From Bradyrhizobiaceae bacterium (lineage in GTDB: Bacteria > Pseudomonadota > Alphaproteobacteria > Rhizobiales > Xanthobacteraceae): DNA of 64,000 nucleotides. Below the pieces are notes generated by a model. It was not told the origin of the DNA. It saw nothing but the letters and a program-made list of their open reading frames with translations, and made no database searches. The stretch is taken from positions 3,102,016-3,166,015 of the forward strand of contig CP078014.1 of NCBI GenBank assembly GCA_020544565.1, written 5' to 3'. The translations under genes and the position numbers were made by a program. Position 1 is the first letter of the stretch. Each line of letters starts with the position of its first letter. Shown here piece after piece: positions 1 to 7,456 of the stretch.

Positions 1-971
1 TCATTCTTGACCGGCTTGTCGACGAACCAGACATCGCCCTGGTCGCGCGCGCCGCACCAATAGTGATCGGTGCCCTCCTTCCAGCCGTAAAGGATTGGTT
101 CGTACTGGCGCTGATAATCGGAGCGCCCAAGCGTGAAGGTATTCTTGGCCCAGATCACAAAGGTCGACCATTTTCCGCCAGCGTCGCGGAAGGCTTTCTG
201 CAGCCGGTCCAACTCCGACGACGACATGCAGATGTAGACGGCACCTTTGGTGAGCGTGAGGATGTTGACACAGGCGTCATAGAGCAGCGTGCCGAAGTCC
301 TCGCCGAGCGCATCATTAAGGATCGGTCGGCTCTTGCCTTTGCGCTTGTCCTTTTCTGAATTGGCATAGTTCACGTTGTAGGGCGGATCGGTGAAGGCCA
401 TGTCGGCGAGTTCGCCGTCCAACAGCTTCTCGACATCGGACAGCACGGTGGCGTCACCACACAACACCCGATGCTCGCCGCAGATCCAGAGGTCACCCGG
501 ACAGCTGATTGGGTCGGCCGGCACCTCGGGCACCTGATCGAGATCCTCGCTTTCATCACCCGTCTCGGCCAGGAGGCGATCGAGGTCCGTATCATCGAAG
601 CCGAGCAGCGCGAGGTCAACCTCCTCGTCCTTGAGCGCTGCCAATTCGGACGCCAGCATGGTGTCGTCCCAGCCGGCATTCTCGGCGATACGGTTGTCCG
701 CGATCATCAACGCCCGGCGCTGGGTCGGCGTGAGGTGCGCGAGCACAATCACCGGCGCGTCGGACAGCCCGAGCTTGCGGGCAGCGAGGACACGGCCGTG
801 GCCGGCCACGATCACGCCGTCGTCGCCGACCAGCACCGGATTGATGAAACCGAATTCCGCAATCGACCCTGCGATCTGCGCAATCTGATCCTCTGAATGC
901 GTCCGCGCGTTGCGCGCATGCGGGATCAGTCGGTCGAGCGCCCAGCGCCCCACCGCCTCGGAATATTGCAC
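1..971 (-). CDS. ParB-domain DNA methyltransferase, C-terminus beyond window
   Basis: Probable phage-borne adenine/cytosine-N4 DNA methyltransferase with an N-terminal ParB/Srx-like domain. Reading leftward from a GTG at 971, the first ~110 residues carry a ParB-like block (NARTHSEDQ, then GHGRVLAARKLG and ADNRIAENA), followed by a methyltransferase domain with the catalytic motif DPPYNVNY roughly 190 residues in. The frame stays open to base 1, so the C-terminus (including any second SAM-binding motif) is outside. The start is uncertain: the frame is open further upstream but has no ATG, and GTG 971 has only a weak GAAAGA before it. Such ParB-MTase fusions are common in alphaproteobacterial prophages, matching the replication genes to its right. 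Modification specificity cannot be told. Confidence 0.85.
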   Translation of the reverse strand, partial: MQYSEAVGRWALDRLIPHARNARTHSEDQIAQIAGSIAEFGFINPVLVGDDGVIVAGHGRVLAARKLGLSDAPVIVLAHLTPTQRRALMIADNRIAENAGWDDTMLASELAALKDEEVDLALLGFDDTDLDRLLAETGDESEDLDQVPEVPADPISCPGDLWICGEHRVLCGDATVLSDVEKLLDGELADMAFTDPPYNVNYANSEKDKRKGKSRPILNDALGEDFGTLLYDACVNILTLTKGAVYICMSSSELDRLQKAFRDAGGKWSTFVIWAKNTFTLGRSDYQRQYEPILYGWKEGTDHYWCGARDQGDVWFVDKPVKN

Positions 972-1010
972 GGTCAGGGGTCTTTCGATTTGAAGCCGGT
1001 CGCGCCGGCA

Positions 1011-1137
1011 GGTGGTAACTGACGTTGCAGTTACCAGCGCGGTTACCACCGGTTTGCTGGATGGAAATTCTATAAAGACGCGGATTTATCAGGCGTAACG
1101 TGCGCTGGTGAGCGCCGCCGACATGGTAACTGGTAAC
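1011..1137. promoter_or_regulatory. Cluster of GGTAAC/GTTACC motifs in a gene-free stretch
   Basis: The gap 972-1341 has no gene I can support. It contains GGTAACTG at 1014-1021 facing CAGTTACC at 1028-1035 (perfect inverted repeat, 6-nt spacer), a further GTTACC at 1042-1047 that also pairs as GTTACCACC with GGTGGTAAC at 1011-1019, and two more GGTAAC copies at 1125-1130 and 1132-1137. Five copies of a 6-mer in 127 bases suggest an operator or protein-binding array. Function is inferred only. Confidence 0.4.
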
Positions 1138-1341
1138 TCAGATTTCGCGGCTGCCGGTAGCGAAGTCCCGCGCCGATGCCCCCCGCATACCAATAAGCGC
1201 CAGGGAGGACCCGCGCTCTCGCATCGACTTCGTATTGCGCGCGACTCTCGCGATCATGCCAATCACGATAGCTATTCAGAGCGGTTTTGTCCGCGCGAAA
1301 AGTGTCTGGCAGACAATTTTCGATTGGCTTCGCTGCGACGA

Positions 1342-2517
1342 TCACAGAGGTAGCGGCTCAGTCCCACGGTCGAGGACGTCAAGGTACTTGCGGTAGGCAA
1401 AGACGCGGCGTCGTTGCTTGCCTGTCACTTCGCGCACGATCCCGAGGTCGACCAGATGTTCGAGCGACTTTCCAACGGTGGGAAGCGAGAGCTTGAGTTC
1501 CTTGGATACCGCCTGAATCGTGACGAGCGGTCGACGCTGCATCAGATCGTGGACGCGGAATGCCGAGGCTGCGCTGCGCCCGAGCGTTTGGATCGTGCCG
1601 CGGTCCTCGTCAAAGAGCGCCATGATATCGCGGCCGGTATCGACGGCTTGCGTGGCCGTGTCCCGCACGCCCGTCAGAAAGTATTCCATCCAGGTTTCCC
1701 ATGCGCCGTTCTCGCGGACCTCCTGCAACAGACGATAGTAATCGGTGCGTCGTGCTTTGAAATAGAGGCTGAGATACAGGATGGGCTCATGCAGCGCGCC
1801 GGCATCGCACAGCATAAGCGTGATCAGCAGACGTCCGAGACGTCCGTTACCATCGAGGAACGGATGGATCGTCTCGAACTGCACATGCGCGAGTCCCGCC
1901 TTGATCAGCGGCGGGAGCTGTGGATCATCCGCATGCAGAAACTTTTCGAACGCATCGAGGCATTCATTCAGCCGGTCCGGTGGTGGGGGAACGAACAGCG
2001 CGTTGCCCGGGCGCGTACCACCGATCCAGTTCTGCGAGCGCCGGAACTCTCCCGGCTGCTTGCTAGCACCGCGGCCCGAGTGCAGCAGGATGGCATGCAT
2101 CTCGCGGATGAGGCGAAGCGAAAGCGGAAATCCCTCCCGCAATCGCTTCAGTCCGTGCTCCATCGCCGCCACGTAGTTCGAGACCTCGGCCACGTCGTCG
2201 AGCGGCACGTGAGGAATCTCGTCGCTCTCAAACAGAAGCAGATCGGAGAGCGAGGACTGCGTGCCCTCGATCTGAGACGACAGCAGCGCTTCCTTGCGCA
2301 CATACATGTAGAGGAACAGCGGTGTGGACGGCAGGATGGTTGTCACGCCATCGAGCCGCCCTACCGCGCCGCGGGCGGTGTCGTACAGGGTGAATAGGCC
2401 CTGGAGCTCGAGCGAAGGGGTCGGCGGAAGCGGCGGGGGCAAGAACGCCCGCACGCGCTCGCCGCCGGCTGCGGTCTCGACGAATCGGCCCAGCCGCCCG
2501 GACTCTGTTCCACTCAT
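1342..2517 (-). CDS. Fic family protein with inhibitory helix and C-terminal winged helix
   Basis: 391-residue Fic/DOC-family protein, likely an AMP-transferase that modifies target proteins. The catalytic motif HPFLDGNGRLGR is intact around residue 218. Upstream, SSQIEG fits the [S/T]xxxE[G/N] inhibitory motif, placing it in the class where the autoinhibitory helix is N-terminal in the same protein. The last ~80 residues look like a winged helix (VTIQAVSKELKLSLPTVGKSLEHL), typical of DNA-binding Fic proteins. It lies leftmost but one in the phage-like block, with its own 76-bp upstream gap containing a TTTAGT palindrome, so autoregulation is plausible. Role in the element (host modulation, toxin-like) is inference. 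Confidence 0.9.
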   Translation of the reverse strand: MSGTESGRLGRFVETAAGGERVRAFLPPPLPPTPSLELQGLFTLYDTARGAVGRLDGVTTILPSTPLFLYMYVRKEALLSSQIEGTQSSLSDLLLFESDEIPHVPLDDVAEVSNYVAAMEHGLKRLREGFPLSLRLIREMHAILLHSGRGASKQPGEFRRSQNWIGGTRPGNALFVPPPPDRLNECLDAFEKFLHADDPQLPPLIKAGLAHVQFETIHPFLDGNGRLGRLLITLMLCDAGALHEPILYLSLYFKARRTDYYRLLQEVRENGAWETWMEYFLTGVRDTATQAVDTGRDIMALFDEDRGTIQTLGRSAASAFRVHDLMQRRPLVTIQAVSKELKLSLPTVGKSLEHLVDLGIVREVTGKQRRRVFAYRKYLDVLDRGTEPLPL

Positions 2518-2526
2518 GTTCTCGAA

Positions 2527-2558
2527 TCCTTTAGTTAAGGCATCCCGTTACTAAAGGA
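2527..2558 (-). promoter_or_regulatory. Inverted repeat upstream of the Fic gene, likely operator
   Basis: TCCTTTAGT at 2527-2535 is mirrored by ACTAAAGGA at 2550-2558 (9-bp perfect arms, 14-nt spacer), 10 bases upstream of the Fic start. Further TTTAGT copies follow near 2567-2577. Because the Fic protein ends in a predicted winged helix, this is a candidate autoregulatory site. Confidence 0.45.
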
Positions 2559-2593
2559 TAGGCTATTTTAGTTTAGTTACGAAGGGCTTTAAT

Positions 2594-3049
2594 TCAAGCG
2601 GGCCGAGGCTGGTTCGCGAGCCGGGTCTGCTCGATCAGCCGGCGTTTCGACGTGGTCGGCCGCCCGGGCCAGCCGTTCAACCGCCCGGCAATCACGCAGA
2701 GTGCATAGAGCCAGTGCTCATGTGCGGCGGCTCGATGCAGTCCGACCTTCCAGCACACCGTCTTCCACCGCTCACCCGAGGCCCGCAGCCAAACAACCTT
2801 GCGATCGATCGGCTCCAGCCACGTCAACCAATCCAGTGTCTCTTCCATCCGGCTGATCGCCTCGGCGCTTGGACGAATTCGCGTTACCAACGGCGGCTCC
2901 TGGCCGACGAGGTCGCTGAACTCGTAGAGCATCTTCGGCCAGGTGTTGAAATACCCGGGCACGCAAACATTCGGCAGCCGCTTCATCACACTGGCTGCTT
3001 CAACGAAGTGTTCCTCGACGAGCGAAGGTGTCCAACGTGTTTCAGCCAT
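2594..3049 (-). CDS. DUF6362-like phage protein
   Basis: 151 residues from ATG 3049 (MAETRWTPSL). It resembles, from memory, the DUF6362 family found in alphaproteobacterial prophages: an N-terminal segment 'VEEHFVEAASVMKRLP' and a central helical part around LTWLEP-DRKVVWLRASGERWK that reads like a sigma-type/HTH fold. No catalytic motif is visible. The start overlaps the end of the preceding 65-residue gene by 8 bases, indicating translational coupling within the leftward replication operon. The longer reading from 3094 is less likely because it would overlap that gene further. Molecular function unknown. Confidence 0.7.
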   Translation of the reverse strand: MAETRWTPSLVEEHFVEAASVMKRLPNVCVPGYFNTWPKMLYEFSDLVGQEPPLVTRIRPSAEAISRMEETLDWLTWLEPIDRKVVWLRASGERWKTVCWKVGLHRAAAHEHWLYALCVIAGRLNGWPGRPTTSKRRLIEQTRLANQPRPA

Positions 3050-3239
3050 TGCGATCCTCACTGGGTTTGCGGATGCCGTAGAGCTTCTCGCCAAGCTGGC
3101 GGACCAGTTCGCGCTCAGGCCAACTGAGACGCTGATCGTCCACGCTCACGACCAGGATGTTCTGATCGTGCCAGCCATTGCGTTTGATATGTTCTGGCGA
3201 CGGACGTGTTCCTCCGCATCCTCGCGGTCCCCATCTCAT
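3042..3239 (-). CDS. Small hypothetical phage protein (65 aa)
   Basis: A 65-residue reading frame whose ATG overlaps the TGA of the upstream TSCPD gene as ATGA and whose end overlaps the next start by 8 bases. These junctions are the main evidence that it is real. The C-terminal half (SWPERELVRQLGEKLYGIRKP) is helical and basic; the N-terminal part is glycine/proline rich. I recognise no family. It probably contributes to the element's replication or regulation module, but nothing in the sequence shows how. Confidence 0.55.
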   Translation of the reverse strand: MRWGPRGCGGTRPSPEHIKRNGWHDQNILVVSVDDQRLSWPERELVRQLGEKLYGIRKPSEDRNG

Positions 3240-3553
3240 TGCAGCGTCTCCTGCGCGATCAGGTCGGTCAGTGCGCCGATGATGGATGCGGGGGACTTGC
3301 CATCACCCAGCCGTCCCATGCTCGATGCGAGTGCTGCAGGCTCGACGCCGTGTTGCAGCAGGAGCGACAGCGCCACGCACGCGTCATCGAGGATGCGGTC
3401 CATCCCGGAGCCGAACTTGGCTCCGTGCGTGAAGACCTCGCCAACACGGTTGTTGCTTAGGTCTATTCCGAGCGTAGTCGAATAGGAGCAGTTCTCGTAC
3501 ACCAGTTTGATGGTCACGCTCGGCCGCCGACCGGGAAGCCGCTCTCGCGTCAT
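3236..3553 (-). CDS. Stand-alone TSCPD-domain protein
   Basis: 105 residues that match the TSCPD domain usually found at the C-terminus of B12-dependent (class II) ribonucleotide reductases: LPGRRPSVTIKLVYE, then a GAKFGSGMDRILDDACVALS helix and a closing SPASIIGALTDLIA segment. Here it is free-standing, with no reductase catalytic part nearby. It is coupled by ATGA overlaps to the RuvC-like gene upstream (3550-3553) and to the small gene downstream. The cysteine pair giving the family its name is not evident. Function as a separate phage protein is unknown; regulating nucleotide supply is one guess. Confidence 0.7.
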   Translation of the reverse strand: MTRERLPGRRPSVTIKLVYENCSYSTTLGIDLSNNRVGEVFTHGAKFGSGMDRILDDACVALSLLLQHGVEPAALASSMGRLGDGKSPASIIGALTDLIAQETLQ

Positions 3554-4116
3554 CGCGTGCCTCCATCAGTTTCGATCGACCAGAGCAGGATCGCGATGGC
3601 ATCCGCTTCATTGTCATCCGCCGGAGTGAAGCCGCGCGCACGCACGGCGGTCATGACAGCGACTTTGTCGGCATTGCCCTTGCCCGCGATGAATCGCTTG
3701 ATCGTGCCAACCGGCACGCCCTGATAGGCGATGCCCTGCTGCTCGCACCATGACGTGAGCGTGGCCAGGAAGCCGCCGTAGAGATGCGCGGCGTCCGTGC
3801 CGACATGCCGGCGCACCTCCTCGAAATAGATGGCGTCAAGTCCGGCCGCGTCGGTGGCCATGCCGTTGAGCCATCCGCGGAAGCGCAGATAGCGGATGCC
3901 ACCGCCGTCATAGCGGCTCGGGCGAAACGACACGGTGCCGCTTTCGATCCTGCCGTCCGCCGGCCGCATGGCCCAGCCGGTGGTGGTGCCGAGATCGAGC
4001 GCGAGAATGGCTGATCGGCTGCGATCGAGGATTCGCGCATCCGGGTGCGAGGCCAACGCCGTGGGCAAAGGAAGGTCGTTCGCGGCGCCAGTGGCGCGCG
4101 TTGGGGTACTGGTCAT
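3550..4116 (-). CDS. RuvC-like Holliday junction resolvase
   Basis: 188-residue phage-type RuvC/RNase H-fold resolvase expected to cut branched replication or recombination intermediates. The acidic pattern is visible: LALDLGTTTGWAM (first Asp, about residue 41), YFEEVRRH (Glu, about 99), and the closing DDNEADAIAI with the C-terminal acids. The N-terminal ~35 residues are variable and may be partly leader; several downstream Met codons are possible starts. Its TGA overlaps the next ATG as ATGA. It sits just downstream of the primase gene across a repeat-rich gap, so it belongs to the same early operon. Confidence 0.85.
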   Translation of the reverse strand: MTSTPTRATGAANDLPLPTALASHPDARILDRSRSAILALDLGTTTGWAMRPADGRIESGTVSFRPSRYDGGGIRYLRFRGWLNGMATDAAGLDAIYFEEVRRHVGTDAAHLYGGFLATLTSWCEQQGIAYQGVPVGTIKRFIAGKGNADKVAVMTAVRARGFTPADDNEADAIAILLWSIETDGGTR

Positions 4117-4186
4117 GACGATGTCCTGAGATTCGTGATGGGAAGGAAGCGCGCTATCGGGCGCGCGGTCCGGTCACATCGTCAGA

Positions 4187-4558
4187 TCAGGGAGGTGCGC
4201 GGGCACGATTGTAACTGGGGCCACCGGGGCCACCGGCAAAACTGAGGTGGCCCCGGCTAACCCATTGAGAGATTAGGTGAGAAGCCACCGGGGCCACCTT
4301 ATCTATCTCAAAACATAAGATACTACGCGCGACCCTTCCTCGATTTGAGGAAACGGAATTCCTATGACCCTTCCCCTGCGGGTGGCCCCGGTGGCCCCGC
4401 TGGCTTCTGCCCTGTGTCACCAATGACTTAAGCGGAGCCACCCGGTATTTGGCGGTGGCCCCGGTGGCCCCGATCTTCGGGTGGCTCGCGCTTGCGGGGG
4501 CCACCTGGACCACCGGGGCCACCTTCGATCGGTCGGGGGCGAAGATGTCGCTGCTCAT
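4187..4558 (-). CDS. Possible repeat-encoded ORF between primase and resolvase
   Basis: A 123-codon frame whose ATG overlaps the primase TGA (ATGA at 4555-4558), which favours translation. Against it, the sequence is low-complexity (GATGAT, GHRGH, GGPGGP, VAPV runs) and simply reads through ten 9-bp repeats whose length keeps every frame open. No domain is recognisable. I regard the DNA repeats as primary and the protein as doubtful. Apart from this, 4117-4554 contains no gene. Confidence 0.25.
   Translation of the reverse strand: MSSDIFAPDRSKVAPVVQVAPASASHPKIGATGATAKYRVAPLKSLVTQGRSQRGHRGHPQGKGHRNSVSSNRGRVARSILCFEIDKVAPVASHLISQWVSRGHLSFAGGPGGPSYNRARAPP
4217..4523. repeat. Ten copies of GGGGCCACC in both orientations (iteron-like)
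   Basis: GGGGCCACC occurs at 4217, 4226, 4290, 4497 and 4515; its complement GGTGGCCCC occurs at 4246, 4381, 4390, 4454 and 4463. Pairs at 4217/4226, 4381/4390 and 4454/4463 are immediately adjacent, and opposed copies can form hairpins. The stretch between 4300 and 4380 is much more AT-rich. Location directly between the primase and resolvase genes suggests a replication origin with iterons, or a structured RNA; neither is proven. Confidence 0.8.
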
Positions 4559-7446
4559 CGATCATCCTCCCTGCCCAGCTCGGAGCTCTGCCACGCCGAG
4601 CGCCGCCCGAATTCCTGCCGCTTGAGTGCGTAGGCATCGATGCGCCCGACTTCGGGCACGTGCCGCACCGAGGCGCGCTTGCTGTTGTGACGTTTGGCGA
4701 GCAAGTCGCGATCGGTCAGGGCCTTGACGATCTGCTGAGCTTTCAGCGTTTCGCCGCTGGCTTCGCGGATGCGCTGGACGGGGAGATAGATCGCAGTCTG
4801 GTCATACCAGGCGACCGCCTCGCGGTTGTTGAGCTTGCGGTCAAACCCGTCGGCGCCGGTGTCGACCGACTTGATGGTGACGTCCCAGCGCTCCGCGATC
4901 CAGGCGCGGATGTTGGCGATTGCCTGTTCGTCGGGCGCGAGCGCCTCGGCGTCGGAGGAGCGCGTGAACCGTTCCCAGCTCCATTGGATGACACCTTCAA
5001 GATCGAGCGACCACGGCAACAGGTCGAAATCCTGCGCGAGCCGGCCGGCGACGAGCGGCAGAGCGAGGCAGGTTGCGGCCCGCAGCCGCGCCGAATCCGC
5101 CTTCTCGCCGGCGATCTTCCGCGCCGCGTCCATCACCTCTTCGCGGAGCGCATCGGGCGCTTGGTGACGCTTGCGCTCGATCAGCTTAGTGACGAAAGCC
5201 GGCCCAGCGTGGCCATGGTTCTTCTCGACCCCCGCAATGCCGCGCATGATGTCAGATCGAACATTGCGATCGACGTCGGTGACATCGACGTCGACAATGC
5301 GCACCGCCATCCCGGCGATCCACGATGCGCCATCGGCTCTGACTTTTTCCTCGAGCGAGCACTCGCTCGACAGCACCGCGTAGGTCGACCAGGCGTAACG
5401 CTGTTTGAGGATCGCACCGGCCGTGAGCCGGGCTTTGCCCTGGCCGCCAGCGATCGCATAGATGAGGCGCGCGATGGCGCGGCCGTCGGCATGGGCCAGC
5501 TCGTCGAGCGCGAGCACCGTGCCAGAGGCGCCCTGGGCGAATACCTCGACCGCATTCTCGGTCGAGCGCATCGATTGCAGCAGGCCCGCGCCGATCGACG
5601 GCGAGGTCCATGCCGAGACCGCTAATCTTTGCGCGGTGGTCTTGCCGCTTGACGACAGGCCCGACAGGTTGATGCCGCAGCTGTCGAGTCCCGTGAGCGA
5701 TTGCACCACGCCGGCGAAGCCGCACAGTGCGCCCAGCAGGAAATGCGGACAGCCCTTCGCCTCAGCCGCTGCGGCGACGGCCGCCTTCCAGCCGTCGATC
5801 GAGCCGCGGGTGACGGTGCCGAAGCGCGCGGCGGTCGCAAGCTCCAGTCGCGCCTCGTCGTCGCTGATCGCGGCGCCCCCGGGTGTCACGAACAGCGGAT
5901 GATCCCTGCCTTCGACGCGGTGCCATCCCGGCCGAGATACGACGACGATCTCATCAGCAGGATCAGCGGCCTTGAGGATCTGGACCGCGAGAGCGTCGCC
6001 GTCACTTTCGGTGCGCAGACCAGCAGCGAACAGCGCACCCTTGATCTCGCTGGCGCCGACACGGGCGAGCGAGGCGCGGTCGAAGTCGACAGCGCGCACG
6101 CGCGCGTCCATCGCCTCGACATGGACGCGCAGACCAAACGCTTCGTCATGGTCCATGTAACGCAGCCGGGCGACCGAGCCGAACGGGCTCGCAACCGCTT
6201 CCCAGCGATCCTGCCCGCGCTTGTCCTTGCCGGCATGTTTGTAAAGCCGCACCGAACCGTCGCTCCCCTGCCGATAATCGAGCAACAGGTTCTCGAGGCG
6301 TGGCAGCGGATAGAGTTTCTTGGTGTCGTCGATGGTCCGGCGGGCGGATGATGACGGTGCGTCGACGATTACGGCGCCGAGCACCGGTGAGGCCAGCACG
6401 AACTCGGTGGCCGCGGCTAGGATGGTCCGGACCGCAGCCGCACCGTCGGTTGCCAGCACGTCGGCGAAATCCGTATCAGCCTGCGGCGGCAACGCAATCC
6501 AGACTCGCCTTCCTTCGCCGACAAGGCACTCAGCGAGCCGCTCGGCGCCTTTGAGTCCCGCGCCGTTGGCATCATGATCGGCCGCGACCAGGATCTCCTC
6601 GATTCCGGCCGGCAATTGGCATTCCGCAAGGTGCCCGGCGGCGATCGCCGCCCAAACCGGGAGGTCGGGACGCGCGGTGCGGACCGCGAGCGCGGTCTCA
6701 ATCCCTTCGGTGATGATGACGAAGGACGTCGCTGGAAACAGCCGGATCGCGCCGCCGCGGATTGTGCCTAAGGATTTCTTCGGGTTGTCGAGCGCGGCTT
6801 TGGCGGGCGATGTCGGGTCGAGCCAGATCCGGTGCAAGCCGACAGGTTCACCGGCATGATCGCGCACGATTGCCACCAGCGCCGGATAGCCAGCGCGTGT
6901 CTGGAAATGAGCAAGGTCCGGATGAAACAGCAGATCGTCAACGCTCGCGGTGTCGAAGCCGCGCGCGCGCAGATAAGCCTCGGCATGGCTGCCCGGCAGC
7001 GGCACCACGCGCGAGACGATGAAGGCAATCTCACGCCCCGCCGCACCCTCTGGCGGTGTGCGCATCGCGCCAACTGTCGGCGTGCTCGCCGCGCAGCTGA
7101 CCGAAGGCAAGATACCGGCGAGTTCTGCGGCAAATGACAACAGCTGGCGACCTTCGAGCCGTGTCGCGCCGGCGACGGTCGACAACGGACCGCCACCGAC
7201 ATTGCCGTCGAACTCGAACCAATCGCCGGCGTGCGGTCCTTTGAGGTGGATGACGCACGAGCCGTTCTTGCGCGGCGCGTCGCCGCGGATGTTCGCCAGC
7301 CGAAGAACGTCGTCGACCTTGCGTCCGTTCGGAAACAGCCGTACCGCCCAGGCGTGCACGGTGCGGCGGAGCGCGGCACTGAGCGCGTCGAGATCAATCG
7401 GCGGCTGATCGATGAATTGTGGACTGGCATCGTTGAAGTCGAGCAT
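4555..7446 (-). CDS. Toprim/DUF927 primase-helicase
   Basis: 963-residue replication protein combining primase and helicase parts. A Toprim domain shows EGIETAL (about residue 248) and AADHDANGAG (about 290); N-terminal to it is a CHC2-like DNA-primase region without an obvious zinc cluster (IHLKGPHAGDWFEF). The C-terminal half is a DUF927-type ATPase with Walker A GLSSSGKTT (about 597-605) and Walker B TVLALDELAHA. It probably primes and unwinds DNA for the element. I choose ATG 7446 (MLDFNDASPQF), with GAGG eight bases upstream and 10 bases after the helicase stop; the open frame runs further but lacks homology. The end overlaps a following ATG. Confidence 0.9.
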   Translation of the reverse strand: MLDFNDASPQFIDQPPIDLDALSAALRRTVHAWAVRLFPNGRKVDDVLRLANIRGDAPRKNGSCVIHLKGPHAGDWFEFDGNVGGGPLSTVAGATRLEGRQLLSFAAELAGILPSVSCAASTPTVGAMRTPPEGAAGREIAFIVSRVVPLPGSHAEAYLRARGFDTASVDDLLFHPDLAHFQTRAGYPALVAIVRDHAGEPVGLHRIWLDPTSPAKAALDNPKKSLGTIRGGAIRLFPATSFVIITEGIETALAVRTARPDLPVWAAIAAGHLAECQLPAGIEEILVAADHDANGAGLKGAERLAECLVGEGRRVWIALPPQADTDFADVLATDGAAAVRTILAAATEFVLASPVLGAVIVDAPSSSARRTIDDTKKLYPLPRLENLLLDYRQGSDGSVRLYKHAGKDKRGQDRWEAVASPFGSVARLRYMDHDEAFGLRVHVEAMDARVRAVDFDRASLARVGASEIKGALFAAGLRTESDGDALAVQILKAADPADEIVVVSRPGWHRVEGRDHPLFVTPGGAAISDDEARLELATAARFGTVTRGSIDGWKAAVAAAAEAKGCPHFLLGALCGFAGVVQSLTGLDSCGINLSGLSSSGKTTAQRLAVSAWTSPSIGAGLLQSMRSTENAVEVFAQGASGTVLALDELAHADGRAIARLIYAIAGGQGKARLTAGAILKQRYAWSTYAVLSSECSLEEKVRADGASWIAGMAVRIVDVDVTDVDRNVRSDIMRGIAGVEKNHGHAGPAFVTKLIERKRHQAPDALREEVMDAARKIAGEKADSARLRAATCLALPLVAGRLAQDFDLLPWSLDLEGVIQWSWERFTRSSDAEALAPDEQAIANIRAWIAERWDVTIKSVDTGADGFDRKLNNREAVAWYDQTAIYLPVQRIREASGETLKAQQIVKALTDRDLLAKRHNSKRASVRHVPEVGRIDAYALKRQEFGRRSAWQSSELGREDDR

Positions 7447-7456
7447 CGCGCCGGCC

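Noticed and set aside
1070..1345. 91-codon minus-strand ORF between Fic and methyltransferase
   Set aside because: No SD, no recognisable domain, and it runs over the GGTAAC motif cluster; treated as non-coding.
4217..4523. CRISPR array
   Set aside because: Repeat is 9 bases, occurs in both orientations and with irregular spacing; no cas genes apart from a phage-type Cas4-like nuclease.
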